A DNA stretch of 47,647 bases from Desulfatirhabdium butyrativorans DSM 18734. Its GTDB lineage: Bacteria; Desulfobacterota; Desulfobacteria; Desulfobacterales; Desulfatirhabdiaceae. Where the stretch lies: positions 1 through 47,647 of the forward strand of contig NZ_KE386987.1 of the NCBI RefSeq assembly GCF_000429925.1. The letters run 5' to 3'. Positions within the stretch are counted from its first letter, which is position 1; each line of letters starts with the position of its first letter. Shown here in pieces: positions 25,708 through 34,056 of the stretch. The translations under genes and the position numbers were made by a program. The notes below the pieces were generated by a model. It ran no database searches, was not told where the DNA came from, and saw only the letters and a program-made list of their open reading frames with translations.

Positions 25708-25728
25708 GGCAGATGGCAGTGGGCAGTG
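25708..25728 (+). repeat. Short CAGTGGG-type repeat
   Basis: GGCAGATGGCAGTGGGCAGT is a short degenerate version of the arrays at 12515-12544 and 16401-16437. It lies in the gap between the binding-protein gene and the DUF1850 gene. Confidence 0.45.
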
Positions 25729-25784
25729 AAGCCCCTCACCCCGGCGAAAGCGGCCTCCGTTGGTAGGAATCGAAAGTTTGACCG

Positions 25785-26360
25785 ATGGCTCTCTTCAAGC
25801 GTGAAGACCCCCAACCTGCAGCGATCAAGCAGGGGTTGCGCCCGTGGAAAGGCAATGCACTGATCATCGGTTGCATCGCACTTGCTGGCATGGCGGTATT
25901 GGCAGGTGTTTCGATTCAGGTCATCGAGGTGGTGGCAGTGAAACAGAATCGGGCGCTCCTGGTTTTTCCCGCAGCCAGCGGAACCTCGTTTGCAACGCGG
26001 TTTATCCATTCGGTGGAGTTGTGCCCGATCGAGGATATCTACCGGATCGATGAGGCAGGCCGGATTGTTCAGACCGGAACGACATTTGCCTCGAGCAAGG
26101 CGGGATTGCCGTACCGCGCCTTCGGGAATGAGCGGTTCACTGTCGAAAATGACCGGTTCCGCCTGTCGAACATGCACCGCATCATTCCAAAATTGCTGAT
26201 CTGGGCCAACCATGCCTATCGAAACACCCTCGTATGGAACGGCAACGATATTCCCCTGTACGATCTTGCCGGTGACACGTTGATCGAAATCGATGTTCGT
26301 CCGATCAGCATGATGCGGTTTATGCTCTGGAAAACGGATATTTACAGGAAATACCCATGA
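25785..26360 (+). CDS. DUF1850 protein of the TAXI-TRAP system
   Basis: A 191-residue protein with one N-terminal membrane helix (about 24-46) and a small extracytoplasmic domain with the DUF1850 pattern: FIHSVELCPIEDIYRI, then KAGLPYRAFGNERF. Genes of this family sit between TAXI binding proteins and fused TRAP permeases in many genomes and are thought to be accessory, but no activity is established. The ribosome site before the ATG is weak; the frame and domain support the call. Confidence 0.83.
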   Translation: MALFKREDPQPAAIKQGLRPWKGNALIIGCIALAGMAVLAGVSIQVIEVVAVKQNRALLVFPAASGTSFATRFIHSVELCPIEDIYRIDEAGRIVQTGTTFASSKAGLPYRAFGNERFTVENDRFRLSNMHRIIPKLLIWANHAYRNTLVWNGNDIPLYDLAGDTLIEIDVRPISMMRFMLWKTDIYRKYP

Positions 26361-26435
26361 CGGGTTTCGCCACCCCCGGAGATGCAAATGGCAAGAGAGA
26401 CGATGCTTCTACATAATCCAACCGTTCCCATCCAC

Positions 26436-26484
26436 CCCTTAACCCTTAACCCTTAACCCTTAACCCTTAACCCTTAAAACTTAA
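26436..26484 (+). repeat. CCCTTAA heptamer array (telomere-like)
   Basis: Six perfect tandem copies of CCCTTAA run from 26436 to 26477, followed by one AACTTAA variant and an AACTTTT remnant. It lies in the 260-bp gap between the DUF1850 and permease genes. Resemblance to eukaryotic telomere units is formal only. Confidence 0.85.
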
Positions 26485-26621
26485 AACTTTTCCCTGAATT
26501 GGATTTTCACGATCACTATAACTATTGAGACGGATCATTTCCCGGGAGAAACGATTCGAAACGGACGACCCGTCGCAGACCCGAAACGCTGTTCATCTGA
26601 AGTGTCCAAGGAAGCCCAACA

Positions 26622-29369
26622 ATGACTGAGATCGAAAAAATGGTCGATGGTATCCCCGTTGTCATTCAGGAAGACGAGGAAATCATCAAGAAATACGACC
26701 CGGAGTTCCGGTTTCGGCAGATGACCGGGATGGTCGTCAAGCTGGTTTTTGTCATGACGATCGTGCTGTCCATTTTCCACATTTACACCGCAGGCTTTGG
26801 GGTTCTTCAGGAATGGCGTCACAGGGCCTTTCATCTCGCATTCGTTCTGCCACTGGTCTATTTTTTCTACAGTATCCGAAGGCAGCGGTTTGAAGGTGTC
26901 AAGCATCTGGTCTACGACATCCTCTATGCCCTGATCGGAACCAGCCTGATCGCTTCGATGCTCAAGGAGATTCTTTCGCTGAGTTCTGCCTGGGTTGCAG
27001 GGGGTTCCATCGTCAGTTTTCTGCTGATTCTCTATTTCAAGCGGAGGGAATTCTGGCCGGACAGATGGATTGCTCCCCTGGATGGCCTCGTTTTTACGAT
27101 CATGGTTATCGGGATGGCGTGGATCTGGGTGACGGGATACATGCGTCTCGATCTTGCCGAGTCGTTTCAAAGCCTCAATCCAACACTGCTGTTCTGGAGT
27201 GTGCTGCTCTTTCTCACATTTGCCGCGATCAGCCTGCTCTTTATCCTGCAATGGATCTATGCCTTAAGAGCGGTATTCCAGAAAGGCTTTTCCTACGTTC
27301 ATGACAATATCCCCTATTTTGACGTATTCTTCGCTTTTCTGTCCTCGGCCGCTTCGGTCTACGTGTTTCTCGAATTCAACCAACTGGTGGTTCGATCCGG
27401 GCTGCCCCACCAGACGGATCTGCTCTTCGGTGCGCTGGCTACGATCATGGTGCTCGAAGGCGCCCGCAGAAGCGTCGGTCCCGCGCTTCCGCTGATTGCC
27501 TATCTGGTCCTGATCAATGCCTACCTGGGGCCTTATTTTCTGGATATTCCCGGCCTGAGCTTTTTTGCCCATCGGGGTTACTCCGTTTCCCGGATCGTCG
27601 AGCACATGTATCTCGGCACGGAAGGGATTTTCGGCATTCCGCTGGGTGTGGTCGCCACCTTCGTGTTTCATTTCGTGCTCTTCGGCATCTTCATCTCGAA
27701 AAGCGGCCTCGGCAATCTGTTCATGGATGTGGCCATGGCCCTTGCGGGGTGGAGCGCAGGCGGACCCGCCAAGGTCGCCGTGATCTCCAGCGGATTCATG
27801 GGATCGATCAGCGGCAGCTCTATAGCCAATACGGTTACTACCGGGGCCTTCACCATACCGCTCATGAAAAAGGTGGGCTATCCGCCCCAGTTCGCCGGTG
27901 CGGTCGAAGCCGCCGCTTCGACGGGCGGTCAGTTGATGCCGCCGGTCATGGGCGCCGCCGCCTTCGTGATGGCGGAATTTCTGGGGATTCCCTATATCAA
28001 GATTGCGACCTGCGCCATCATCCCCTCGTTTCTGCATTTTTTTGCAGTCGGTCTCATGGTGCATTTCATGGCCTTGAAACTGGGGCTGGTCGGGCTGCCC
28101 CGGGAACAGTTGCCCAAGGTGTGGAACGTGTTGAGGGAGCGCTGGGTGCTGCTCTTGCCGCTCGTCGTGATGGTCTATCTGCTGATTTCCGGAACAAGCC
28201 CGTTTCTGGCGGCCTTCTGGAGCATTGTCTATGCGGTGGGAATCGGTCAGGTGCACGAGAAAACGTATTCGCATCTGACAGGGATGCTGCTGGCCGTGCC
28301 CTGTGTTTTGTTCTGGGTTAATCCTCTCCATCTGGGACCACTGGTGATCCTGGCTTGGCTTGCAGCGGGCGCCGTGGTGGCATGGTTGAGTTATCGAACT
28401 TCGGCCTGGAGGCAGGACTGGCTCATCGGGCTCTTTCCATCCGTCGTATTGATTGTGCTGCTTGCCTTCGGCGTCGAGCCGTTTTTAAGCGCGTTTCTGG
28501 GACTTGCCACGACGATCGTTATCGGCATGTTCTACAGGGAAACGAAAATGTCCCTGAAAGAGATGCTCAACACGCTCGAGGCGGGCACCAAGAATGCGCT
28601 GGCCATCGGTGCAGCATGCGCCTGTGTCGGATTCATCGTTGGCGCCACCACATTGACGGGGCTGGGTCTGAAGTTCGCTTCGATGGTGATCGAGCTCTCT
28701 TCCGGTATTTCACAGTGGATCACGTCGGTCGATTTGACCCATCTGCTGGTATTGAACGATGTGACCCTGTTCTTCACGCTTTTCTTTACGGCCATTGCCT
28801 GTCTCGTTCTGGGTATGGGGCTCCCCACCACGGCCCAGTATATCATCGCATCGATGATTGCAGCACCTGCTCTGCTGAAATTCGGAATTCATCCCCTCAT
28901 TTCCCACATGTTCGTGCTCTTTTACGCCGTTCTTGCCGATGTCACGCCGCCGGTTGCCCTGGCGGCATATGCGGCATCGGGGATTTCGGGGGCCGATCCG
29001 TTCAAGACCGGATTTACGGCTTTTTCGCTTTCATCGGCGAAGGTGTACGTTCCCTTTGCCTTCACCTACAGCCCGATCATCCTGTGGATGCCCAAAATTC
29101 TCAATCCGGCCATCCCTTTCAATTTCGGGGAATTCATCCTGGTATTTCTGACGATCGTGTTCGGGGTGGTGGCGCTGGGCGCGACCATCGTGGGGTATCT
29201 CGGGAACCGCAGCACGCTGGGCGAACGCATTTGCACCGGCATTGCTGCGGCATGCCTGTTGTTTCACGAGCCCATTTCTTCCTATGTCGGCATTGGCATT
29301 CTGGTGGCGGTGTATCTGGTGCAGCGTTTCCGAAAGCGGAAGACCGCCGAGTTGCTGCCCGGGGTTTGA
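26622..29369 (+). CDS. TRAP transporter fused permease (small plus large subunit)
   Basis: A 915-residue inner-membrane protein with around 20 hydrophobic segments. The front part corresponds to the small (DctQ-like) subunit, and the middle and C-terminal parts to the large (DctM-like) subunit. Family motifs include the region around GSSIANTVTTGAFTIPLMKK, then EAAASTGGQLMPPVMGAAAF, and later GMGLPTTAQYI and ADVTPPVALAAYAASGI. It is longer than the usual 620-870 residues because of extra helices around 500-620 and at the C-terminus. It works with the TAXI protein encoded upstream to import an organic substrate with a cation. Confidence 0.93.
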   Translation: MTEIEKMVDGIPVVIQEDEEIIKKYDPEFRFRQMTGMVVKLVFVMTIVLSIFHIYTAGFGVLQEWRHRAFHLAFVLPLVYFFYSIRRQRFEGVKHLVYDILYALIGTSLIASMLKEILSLSSAWVAGGSIVSFLLILYFKRREFWPDRWIAPLDGLVFTIMVIGMAWIWVTGYMRLDLAESFQSLNPTLLFWSVLLFLTFAAISLLFILQWIYALRAVFQKGFSYVHDNIPYFDVFFAFLSSAASVYVFLEFNQLVVRSGLPHQTDLLFGALATIMVLEGARRSVGPALPLIAYLVLINAYLGPYFLDIPGLSFFAHRGYSVSRIVEHMYLGTEGIFGIPLGVVATFVFHFVLFGIFISKSGLGNLFMDVAMALAGWSAGGPAKVAVISSGFMGSISGSSIANTVTTGAFTIPLMKKVGYPPQFAGAVEAAASTGGQLMPPVMGAAAFVMAEFLGIPYIKIATCAIIPSFLHFFAVGLMVHFMALKLGLVGLPREQLPKVWNVLRERWVLLLPLVVMVYLLISGTSPFLAAFWSIVYAVGIGQVHEKTYSHLTGMLLAVPCVLFWVNPLHLGPLVILAWLAAGAVVAWLSYRTSAWRQDWLIGLFPSVVLIVLLAFGVEPFLSAFLGLATTIVIGMFYRETKMSLKEMLNTLEAGTKNALAIGAACACVGFIVGATTLTGLGLKFASMVIELSSGISQWITSVDLTHLLVLNDVTLFFTLFFTAIACLVLGMGLPTTAQYIIASMIAAPALLKFGIHPLISHMFVLFYAVLADVTPPVALAAYAASGISGADPFKTGFTAFSLSSAKVYVPFAFTYSPIILWMPKILNPAIPFNFGEFILVFLTIVFGVVALGATIVGYLGNRSTLGERICTGIAAACLLFHEPISSYVGIGILVAVYLVQRFRKRKTAELLPGV

Positions 29370-29455
29370 TCCGGCGGAAAGGATGGGGGGATCGCGAAAC
29401 AGCCTGCTCTCCGAAACAAGTCGGATAAAAAGCGAGGGTTGCGTTCACGTACGAT

Positions 29456-30121
29456 TTACGAACCGGAATCCCGGTGATTGCTCCAATAATAGAGCAGCTT
29501 GACCGTTTCGCTGACGATCGTCAAAACGCCTTGTTCGCTGCGCCACCAGTTCGTCTGGTCAAAACCCCAGTGAGGCGCTTCTGCCATGCGGATCCGGGTG
29601 GCGCTGCCCGCAAAGATTTTTTGAAAAGCCCAGTAGGCCCTTCGGGTGTGCAGGGAAGAGGTGAGCACCAGGATCGATTCGACGGGATGGTCATTCACAA
29701 AGCGGCGCAGGGCGATTGCCTCCTCCCAGGTGCTGGAGACGCCGTTCGGGAACGGGATGATGGCGATTCGATCTTCGGGGACGCCCAGCTTTTTCAGGAC
29801 ACCGACATTGATGGCCGTATCGTTGGGAACAAGGCCCAGCTTTTCGGCTGGATCGCTTTCGGTTTGTGCGACCCAAATGCGGGGTGCAAAGCCCTTGCGG
29901 TACAAATCGGCTGCGATAAACGGCCTGGTTTCGTGCTCACCGTTCAGCAGGTAGATGACATCCGCCTTTTTCAGCCCGTGGTGAACAACGAAGAGTTCGG
30001 CGATTCGATACAGCAGAAGATGCCGGAATCCGATGATGGACAGGATCGCCAGCAGAAAAAGGGCCCACGGGATGATTCGGCGATTTCTGCCTGAATCGGT
30101 TGACGGTGCCGTTCGCTTCAT
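29456..30121 (-). CDS. YdcF/SanA-like DUF218 membrane protein
   Basis: A 221-residue protein with one N-terminal membrane helix (about 17-38) and a DUF218 domain: ADVIYLLNG, a polar loop with ETRPFIAADLYRKG, then DTAINVGVLKKLG and SSLHTRRAYWAF. Relatives ElyC and SanA affect envelope and peptidoglycan or lipid-carrier steps; the exact role here is unknown. The ATG at 30121 is chosen over earlier in-frame starts because sequence upstream is not family-like. It is convergent with the permease gene and divergent from the TolC gene. Confidence 0.8.
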   Translation of the reverse strand: MKRTAPSTDSGRNRRIIPWALFLLAILSIIGFRHLLLYRIAELFVVHHGLKKADVIYLLNGEHETRPFIAADLYRKGFAPRIWVAQTESDPAEKLGLVPNDTAINVGVLKKLGVPEDRIAIIPFPNGVSSTWEEAIALRRFVNDHPVESILVLTSSLHTRRAYWAFQKIFAGSATRIRMAEAPHWGFDQTNWWRSEQGVLTIVSETVKLLYYWSNHRDSGS

Positions 30122-30232
30122 GGTGACTGCTCGTGATGAGACATTTGACGGTCTTCCTCTTGCCAGAGGCGGGATTGTGCCCGAGTGGCGATTGCTTGGG
30201 AAGTCGTCACGTTGGATGGCTTCCCTGGATAC

Positions 30233-30272
30233 AAAGTCCCCTTTTCCGCGCGAGGGCGGATGGGGGGACTTT
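30233..30272. repeat. Inverted repeat between the DUF218 and TolC genes
   Basis: AAAGTCCCC (30233-30241) and GGGGACTTT (30264-30272) are exact inverted copies 22 bp apart. They lie in the 217-bp divergent promoter region, so an operator is possible; a spare intergenic repeat unit is equally likely. Confidence 0.45.
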
Positions 30273-30338
30273 GCCGAATCGGTTTGCGCCGCTGGGATCC
30301 TATCAGGATGGCCTGGATTTTGAAATGAAAAAGACAGG

Positions 30339-31640
30339 ATGATGGGCAAGTATACACTGACGGTTTTTCTGCTGATCTGGGGTTGCGGCATGGCTGCGGC
30401 AGCCGGGAATGATCCGCTGAACCTCGATGCGGCCATTGAAGAGGCATTGGCCCACCAGAGCTCCATCGAGGCGGCCATGGAACTGGAAAAGGCGGCTCGG
30501 GCCGGGCAAAATGCGGCGGCAGCCGATCTTTTTCCGAAATTGTCGGCATCCTATGCCTACAGTAGACTCAAAGACGTTCCCTATGCCGTGTTCGGCGGGA
30601 ACCATGTGCAGACCGGAAAGCAGGACCGCTATGCCTGGCAGGTTGCCGCGACTCAGCCGCTGTTTACCGGTTTTGCGCTGACTACGCGGAAGCGGATTGC
30701 AGCCCTCGATGTCGATCTGCGAAAGCTTCAGACAGAGCAGGCTATGCTTGATGTTGCCCACCAGGCCAGGCTGGCCTGGTACGGGCTGGTGTTGGCCGAG
30801 AAAGCCCTCGGTGTCGCCCGGGAGGAAGTGGATCAGTTGAATGCCCATGTGCAGGACGCCCAGCGTTTTTACGATCAGGGCGCAATCTCCTACAACGATC
30901 TGCTCAAGGCCAGGGTGGGTCTGGCTCATGCCAGACAGGGGCTGGTTCAGGCCGGGGCCGAGCGCCGCACGGCTGCCGCCTACCTCAATACGGTTCTGCG
31001 CAGACCGATCCTGCGGGAGATTCGGGTGACCGGGGTTGGTGAGGAAAGCCCCGGCGTTTCCGAAATCGGCGCGTTTCTGGACAAGGCATTTGCCCAGCGC
31101 CCCGAGCTTCTGGCCATGCAGGTCTCGTTCGAAAAGGCCGGGCTTGCCGTTCAGGGGGCGAAGGCGGGCGATTACCCCGAATTATACATGATTGGCGCCT
31201 ATGATCGCATGGGGGATAATGCCGGCGCGGATCACAACGATTTCGGAAACGACAGCAATGTGAGTTTGAGCCTTCAGGCCAGGTGGACGATTTTCGAGTG
31301 GGGAAAGACCCGTTCGGAAGTACGCAGGGCGCTTCATGAACGAACCGCCGTCGAGCGGCAATGGCAAGGGGTCCGGGACAGCGTTGCGATGGAAGTCGTG
31401 GAGGCTTATGAGAAACGGATTGCAGCCATCGAGAACGTGCAAACGTCCAGAGCTGCGCGTCTTGAGGCAGCGGAAAACTACCGGATCACCAACCTGCGCT
31501 TTCAGCAGGGTGCCGCCACATCCACCGATGTGCTGGACGCGCGGGCCTATCTGAGCCGGGCCGAACTCGATGACGATCGGGCGCTGATAGGGATGTTTAC
31601 GGCAGACGCCGATCTGAAGCGCGCCGTCGGTGAAAAATGA
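30339..31640 (+). CDS. TolC-family outer-membrane channel protein
   Basis: A 433-residue exported protein: short signal peptide (cleavage near residue 22), then two repeats of the TolC/OEP fold with long amphipathic helices. LDAAIEEALAHQSSIEAA begins the first, and RPELLAMQVSFEKAGLAVQG begins the second. A GAYDRMGD beta segment and the ending LSRAELDDDRALIGMF fit outer-membrane efflux proteins. Such channels serve tripartite pumps or type I secretion; no adaptor or pump gene lies beside it here. The start is one of two adjacent ATGs. Confidence 0.88.
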   Translation: MMGKYTLTVFLLIWGCGMAAAAGNDPLNLDAAIEEALAHQSSIEAAMELEKAARAGQNAAAADLFPKLSASYAYSRLKDVPYAVFGGNHVQTGKQDRYAWQVAATQPLFTGFALTTRKRIAALDVDLRKLQTEQAMLDVAHQARLAWYGLVLAEKALGVAREEVDQLNAHVQDAQRFYDQGAISYNDLLKARVGLAHARQGLVQAGAERRTAAAYLNTVLRRPILREIRVTGVGEESPGVSEIGAFLDKAFAQRPELLAMQVSFEKAGLAVQGAKAGDYPELYMIGAYDRMGDNAGADHNDFGNDSNVSLSLQARWTIFEWGKTRSEVRRALHERTAVERQWQGVRDSVAMEVVEAYEKRIAAIENVQTSRAARLEAAENYRITNLRFQQGAATSTDVLDARAYLSRAELDDDRALIGMFTADADLKRAVGEK

Positions 31641-31660
31641 AACGGTGAAAGGAGAAGATC

Positions 31661-32473
31661 ATGGAAAGTCGCATTGCAACCGCTCTTCATTGTCGTTATT
31701 CGCCGGTTGCCATTCTGTGGAAAGACGACAAGCCCGAGGGCGCCAAAGAATTCAAACCCGGTAAATGGGGCTGTGTGATGTGGATGCTTGCTGCTGCGGC
31801 AAAAGGGGGGAAAGCCGTTTTCAGCCGATCCACATACGGTTGCTGGGGAGGCGGCGTCGGACTGGGCTTTGGCAATGCCTACCTGGCGTTTCCCGGCGGG
31901 ATGGACGGTTTCTGCCGGTTTCTTTCCTCCGGCAATGCCTGCTGTGAAGCTGGTCGGGCCGTTGCCGAACAGATCAAGCCCTATGTGGGCGACGCGTTTC
32001 TGGAGGATTTTCTGAACGGAGAAGGGTATGTCCGGGATCCGGAGCTGGTCCGGGATTTTCTCGATGGCATGCCGATGGTGGATGTGCCTGCGCAATATGT
32101 CGTTTTCGAACCGCTTGCGGATGTCGATGAGAAGGTGGAAAATCCCGAGGTGATTGTCTTTCTGGTCAATCCCGACCAGCTTTCCGCCCTGATCGTACTG
32201 GCCAATTACGATCGAAAGGGCTTCGAAAACGCCATTGCTCCCTATGCAGCCGGATGCCAGACCATCGGCATCTTTGCCTATCGGGAAGCGAAAAACGGGA
32301 GGGGAAGGGCGGTGATTGGGATGAGCGACATCTCGGCGCGGGAGAACATCGCCCATCAACTGGAGCGGGGCCTCATGACCGTCGCCATCCCTTACGGGCG
32401 GTATCTGGAAATGGAGGCCAATGTCGCGGGAAGCTTTCTGGAAAAACGGACCTGGAAAAAGCTGGTGGGATGA
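31661..32473 (+). CDS. DUF169 protein
   Basis: A 270-residue soluble protein of the DUF169 family, common in anaerobes and often linked to iron-sulfur or redox contexts, with no defined activity. Visible marks are SPVAILW near the start, a cysteine-bearing WGCVMWML segment, STYGCWGGGVGLGFG, and the C-terminal AIPYGRYLEMEANV. It starts 20 bp after the TolC gene, with AAGGAG in front of the ATG, so the two may be co-transcribed. The gene ends 12 bp from the convergent tRNA. Confidence 0.83.
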   Translation: MESRIATALHCRYSPVAILWKDDKPEGAKEFKPGKWGCVMWMLAAAAKGGKAVFSRSTYGCWGGGVGLGFGNAYLAFPGGMDGFCRFLSSGNACCEAGRAVAEQIKPYVGDAFLEDFLNGEGYVRDPELVRDFLDGMPMVDVPAQYVVFEPLADVDEKVENPEVIVFLVNPDQLSALIVLANYDRKGFENAIAPYAAGCQTIGIFAYREAKNGRGRAVIGMSDISARENIAHQLERGLMTVAIPYGRYLEMEANVAGSFLEKRTWKKLVG

Positions 32474-32484
32474 AAAAAAGAAGC

Positions 32485-32559
32485 TGGTGGGCGGCACAGG
32501 GTTTGAACCTGCGACTTCTACCGTGTGAAGGTAGCACTCTCCCGCTGAGTTAGCCGCCC
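32485..32559 (-). tRNA. tRNA-Val (anticodon CAC)
   Basis: The minus strand folds into a complete cloverleaf: acceptor GGGCGGC/GCCGCCC, D-stem ACTC/GAGT, anticodon stem CTACC/GGTAG with loop TTCACAC (anticodon CAC, reading GUG valine codons), T-arm GCAGG-TTCAAAC-CCTGT, and an encoded ACCA end. A T-rich stretch follows it. Length is 75 nt including CCA. Confidence 0.95.
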
Positions 32560-32610
32560 GTATGTGCTGTGTTCTTGAGCCCGTACCTTACAGAAATTGG
32601 GCTTTTAAAG

Positions 32611-33186
32611 TCAAGCATTTTCCGTCAGAATTTTTCGCATTTGCTCCATGTCCGATGTTGCCTGGCCTGGCGATGCGTCTTCGATTTCTTTCAGGCGGGG
32701 CAGGTCCTTGATGTCTTTGAGTCCGAAAACCTCCAGGAAGCGCTTCCCTGTTGCATAAATTAACGGTCTTCCGGCAACGTTTTTCCTTCCGGCGATGCGA
32801 ACGAGACGGCGCTCCAGCAACTGCCGCAACACGGCCCCGCTGTCTACGCCGCGGATAAACTCGATTTCGCTTCGCATGATCGGCTGGCGGTAGGCGACGA
32901 TGGCAAGGGTTTCCATGGCTGCCTGGCTGAGTTTCTGGGGCTGGGGCTTTAAAAACCGCTTGATCCATTCGGCATATTCCGGGCGTGTTCGGATTTGGTA
33001 TCCGTTGGCAACGTTGACCAGCATGATGCCAGCGTTTCGCTCCAAATATTCCTGTTGAAGTTCATTCAGAGCGTTTCGGATTTCGGAAGGGCCGACTTCC
33101 GGAAATACGGATGAGAGCCGCTCCATCTCAACGGCTGAACCGGCAGTCAACAGCAGACATTCCAGGATTTGTTTCAGGGAAGGCAT
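32611..33186 (-). CDS. scpB: Segregation and condensation protein B
   Basis: A 191-residue winged-helix protein that binds ScpA and SMC in the bacterial condensin complex. The signature region is QPQKLSQAAMETLAIVAYRQ, followed by RGVDSGAVLRQLLERRLVRI and a conserved GRPLIYATG. The ATG at 33186 lies 13 bp inside the end of scpA, the usual coupled order. The frame is open a little further upstream, but those residues do not fit the family. Confidence 0.94.
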   Translation of the reverse strand: MPSLKQILECLLLTAGSAVEMERLSSVFPEVGPSEIRNALNELQQEYLERNAGIMLVNVANGYQIRTRPEYAEWIKRFLKPQPQKLSQAAMETLAIVAYRQPIMRSEIEFIRGVDSGAVLRQLLERRLVRIAGRKNVAGRPLIYATGKRFLEVFGLKDIKDLPRLKEIEDASPGQATSDMEQMRKILTENA

Positions 33187-33896
33187 GATCGGAAAACCAA
33201 TGTGAGCTGGTTGCACCCGTCACCGGGGTCATGGCAGAGTTCCATCATGCCCTGCCTGGCCATTTCGAGAACTGCCAGGAACGTGATCACGGCATCGATT
33301 TTCGACTCGGATGTCTGCAGAAGCTCGGTCAGGGGAACGGTTGTGCCTTGGGAATACATGGATCGGATGGCCTGGATGCGCTCTTCGATGGAGGGTCCGT
33401 GTGCCTCCAAAACGAGCGGGCCTGTTGTCATGATCCGCTGCAGAACGCTTTCGAAGGCGCCAAAGAGTGCAAAGAGATCGACATCGAATGTTTGCTCGGC
33501 CGGTTCCGCCGCAGATTCATCAATCCTGCACCCAAAGACCATATCGTCCAGCAGGGGACGTTCCCTGAGTTGTGTGGCGCCGCTTTTCAACCGGAGGTAA
33601 TCCAGAATCGGTCTGGCGATTTCCATCCTCGGATCTTCCTGCTCTGCTGTCTCCGAGACAGGCAGCAAAATCCGGGCCTTGATGGATACCAGCGTAGCCG
33701 CCATGATGAGAAAATCTCCGGCGATATCGATATTCATCTCCTGCATGATTTCCATCGTATGCAGGTAACGCTCGGTAATTTCGGCTATGGGTATATCGGT
33801 GACATCGATGTCGTGTTTACGAATGAGATAAATGAGTAAATCCATCGGCCCTTCGAAAATGTCGCCGATGTGCACCCGAAAAGGTTCTGCGAGCAT
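33174..33896 (-). CDS. scpA: Segregation and condensation protein A
   Basis: A 240-residue kleisin that bridges the SMC heads. The N-terminus has the family pattern FEGPMDLLIYLIRKHDIDVTD, the middle is acidic and helical, and the C-terminal winged helix has VITFLAVLEMARQG. Its end overlaps scpB by 13 bp. Together with SMC (outside this window), ScpAB organises and segregates the chromosome. Confidence 0.94.
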   Translation of the reverse strand: MLAEPFRVHIGDIFEGPMDLLIYLIRKHDIDVTDIPIAEITERYLHTMEIMQEMNIDIAGDFLIMAATLVSIKARILLPVSETAEQEDPRMEIARPILDYLRLKSGATQLRERPLLDDMVFGCRIDESAAEPAEQTFDVDLFALFGAFESVLQRIMTTGPLVLEAHGPSIEERIQAIRSMYSQGTTVPLTELLQTSESKIDAVITFLAVLEMARQGMMELCHDPGDGCNQLTLVFRSCLP

Positions 33897-33984
33897 GGCA
33901 TCCGTTTATGAGGAAATGTTGATATTGGTGGGTGCCCCCAGCGGACAAATAATTTGGCCGCACCAGTTGGTGGAGTCGAGGATT

Positions 33985-34056
33985 CGATAACGACAACGAT
34001 AACGACAACGATAACGACAACGACAACGACTACGACTACGACTACGACTACGATAA
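33985..34056 (+). repeat. CGAYWA hexamer array reaching into queG
   Basis: Twelve tandem hexamers (CGATAA, CGACAA and CGACTA) run without a break from 33985 to 34056. The stop codon of the minus-strand QueG-like gene (TAG, 34048-34050) is inside the array, and the last codons before it are repeat-derived. In one minus-strand frame it reads as a serine-leucine repeat with no stop. Confidence 0.85.

Noticed and set aside
26436-26484. CCCTTAA repeats considered as a CRISPR-like array or a true telomere
   Set aside because: Units are only seven bases with no spacers, and they lie inside a gene cluster and not at a replicon end.
33817-34026. Minus-strand frame with a long Ser-Leu repeat
   Set aside because: It is the translation of the CGAYWA hexamer array, not a protein gene.
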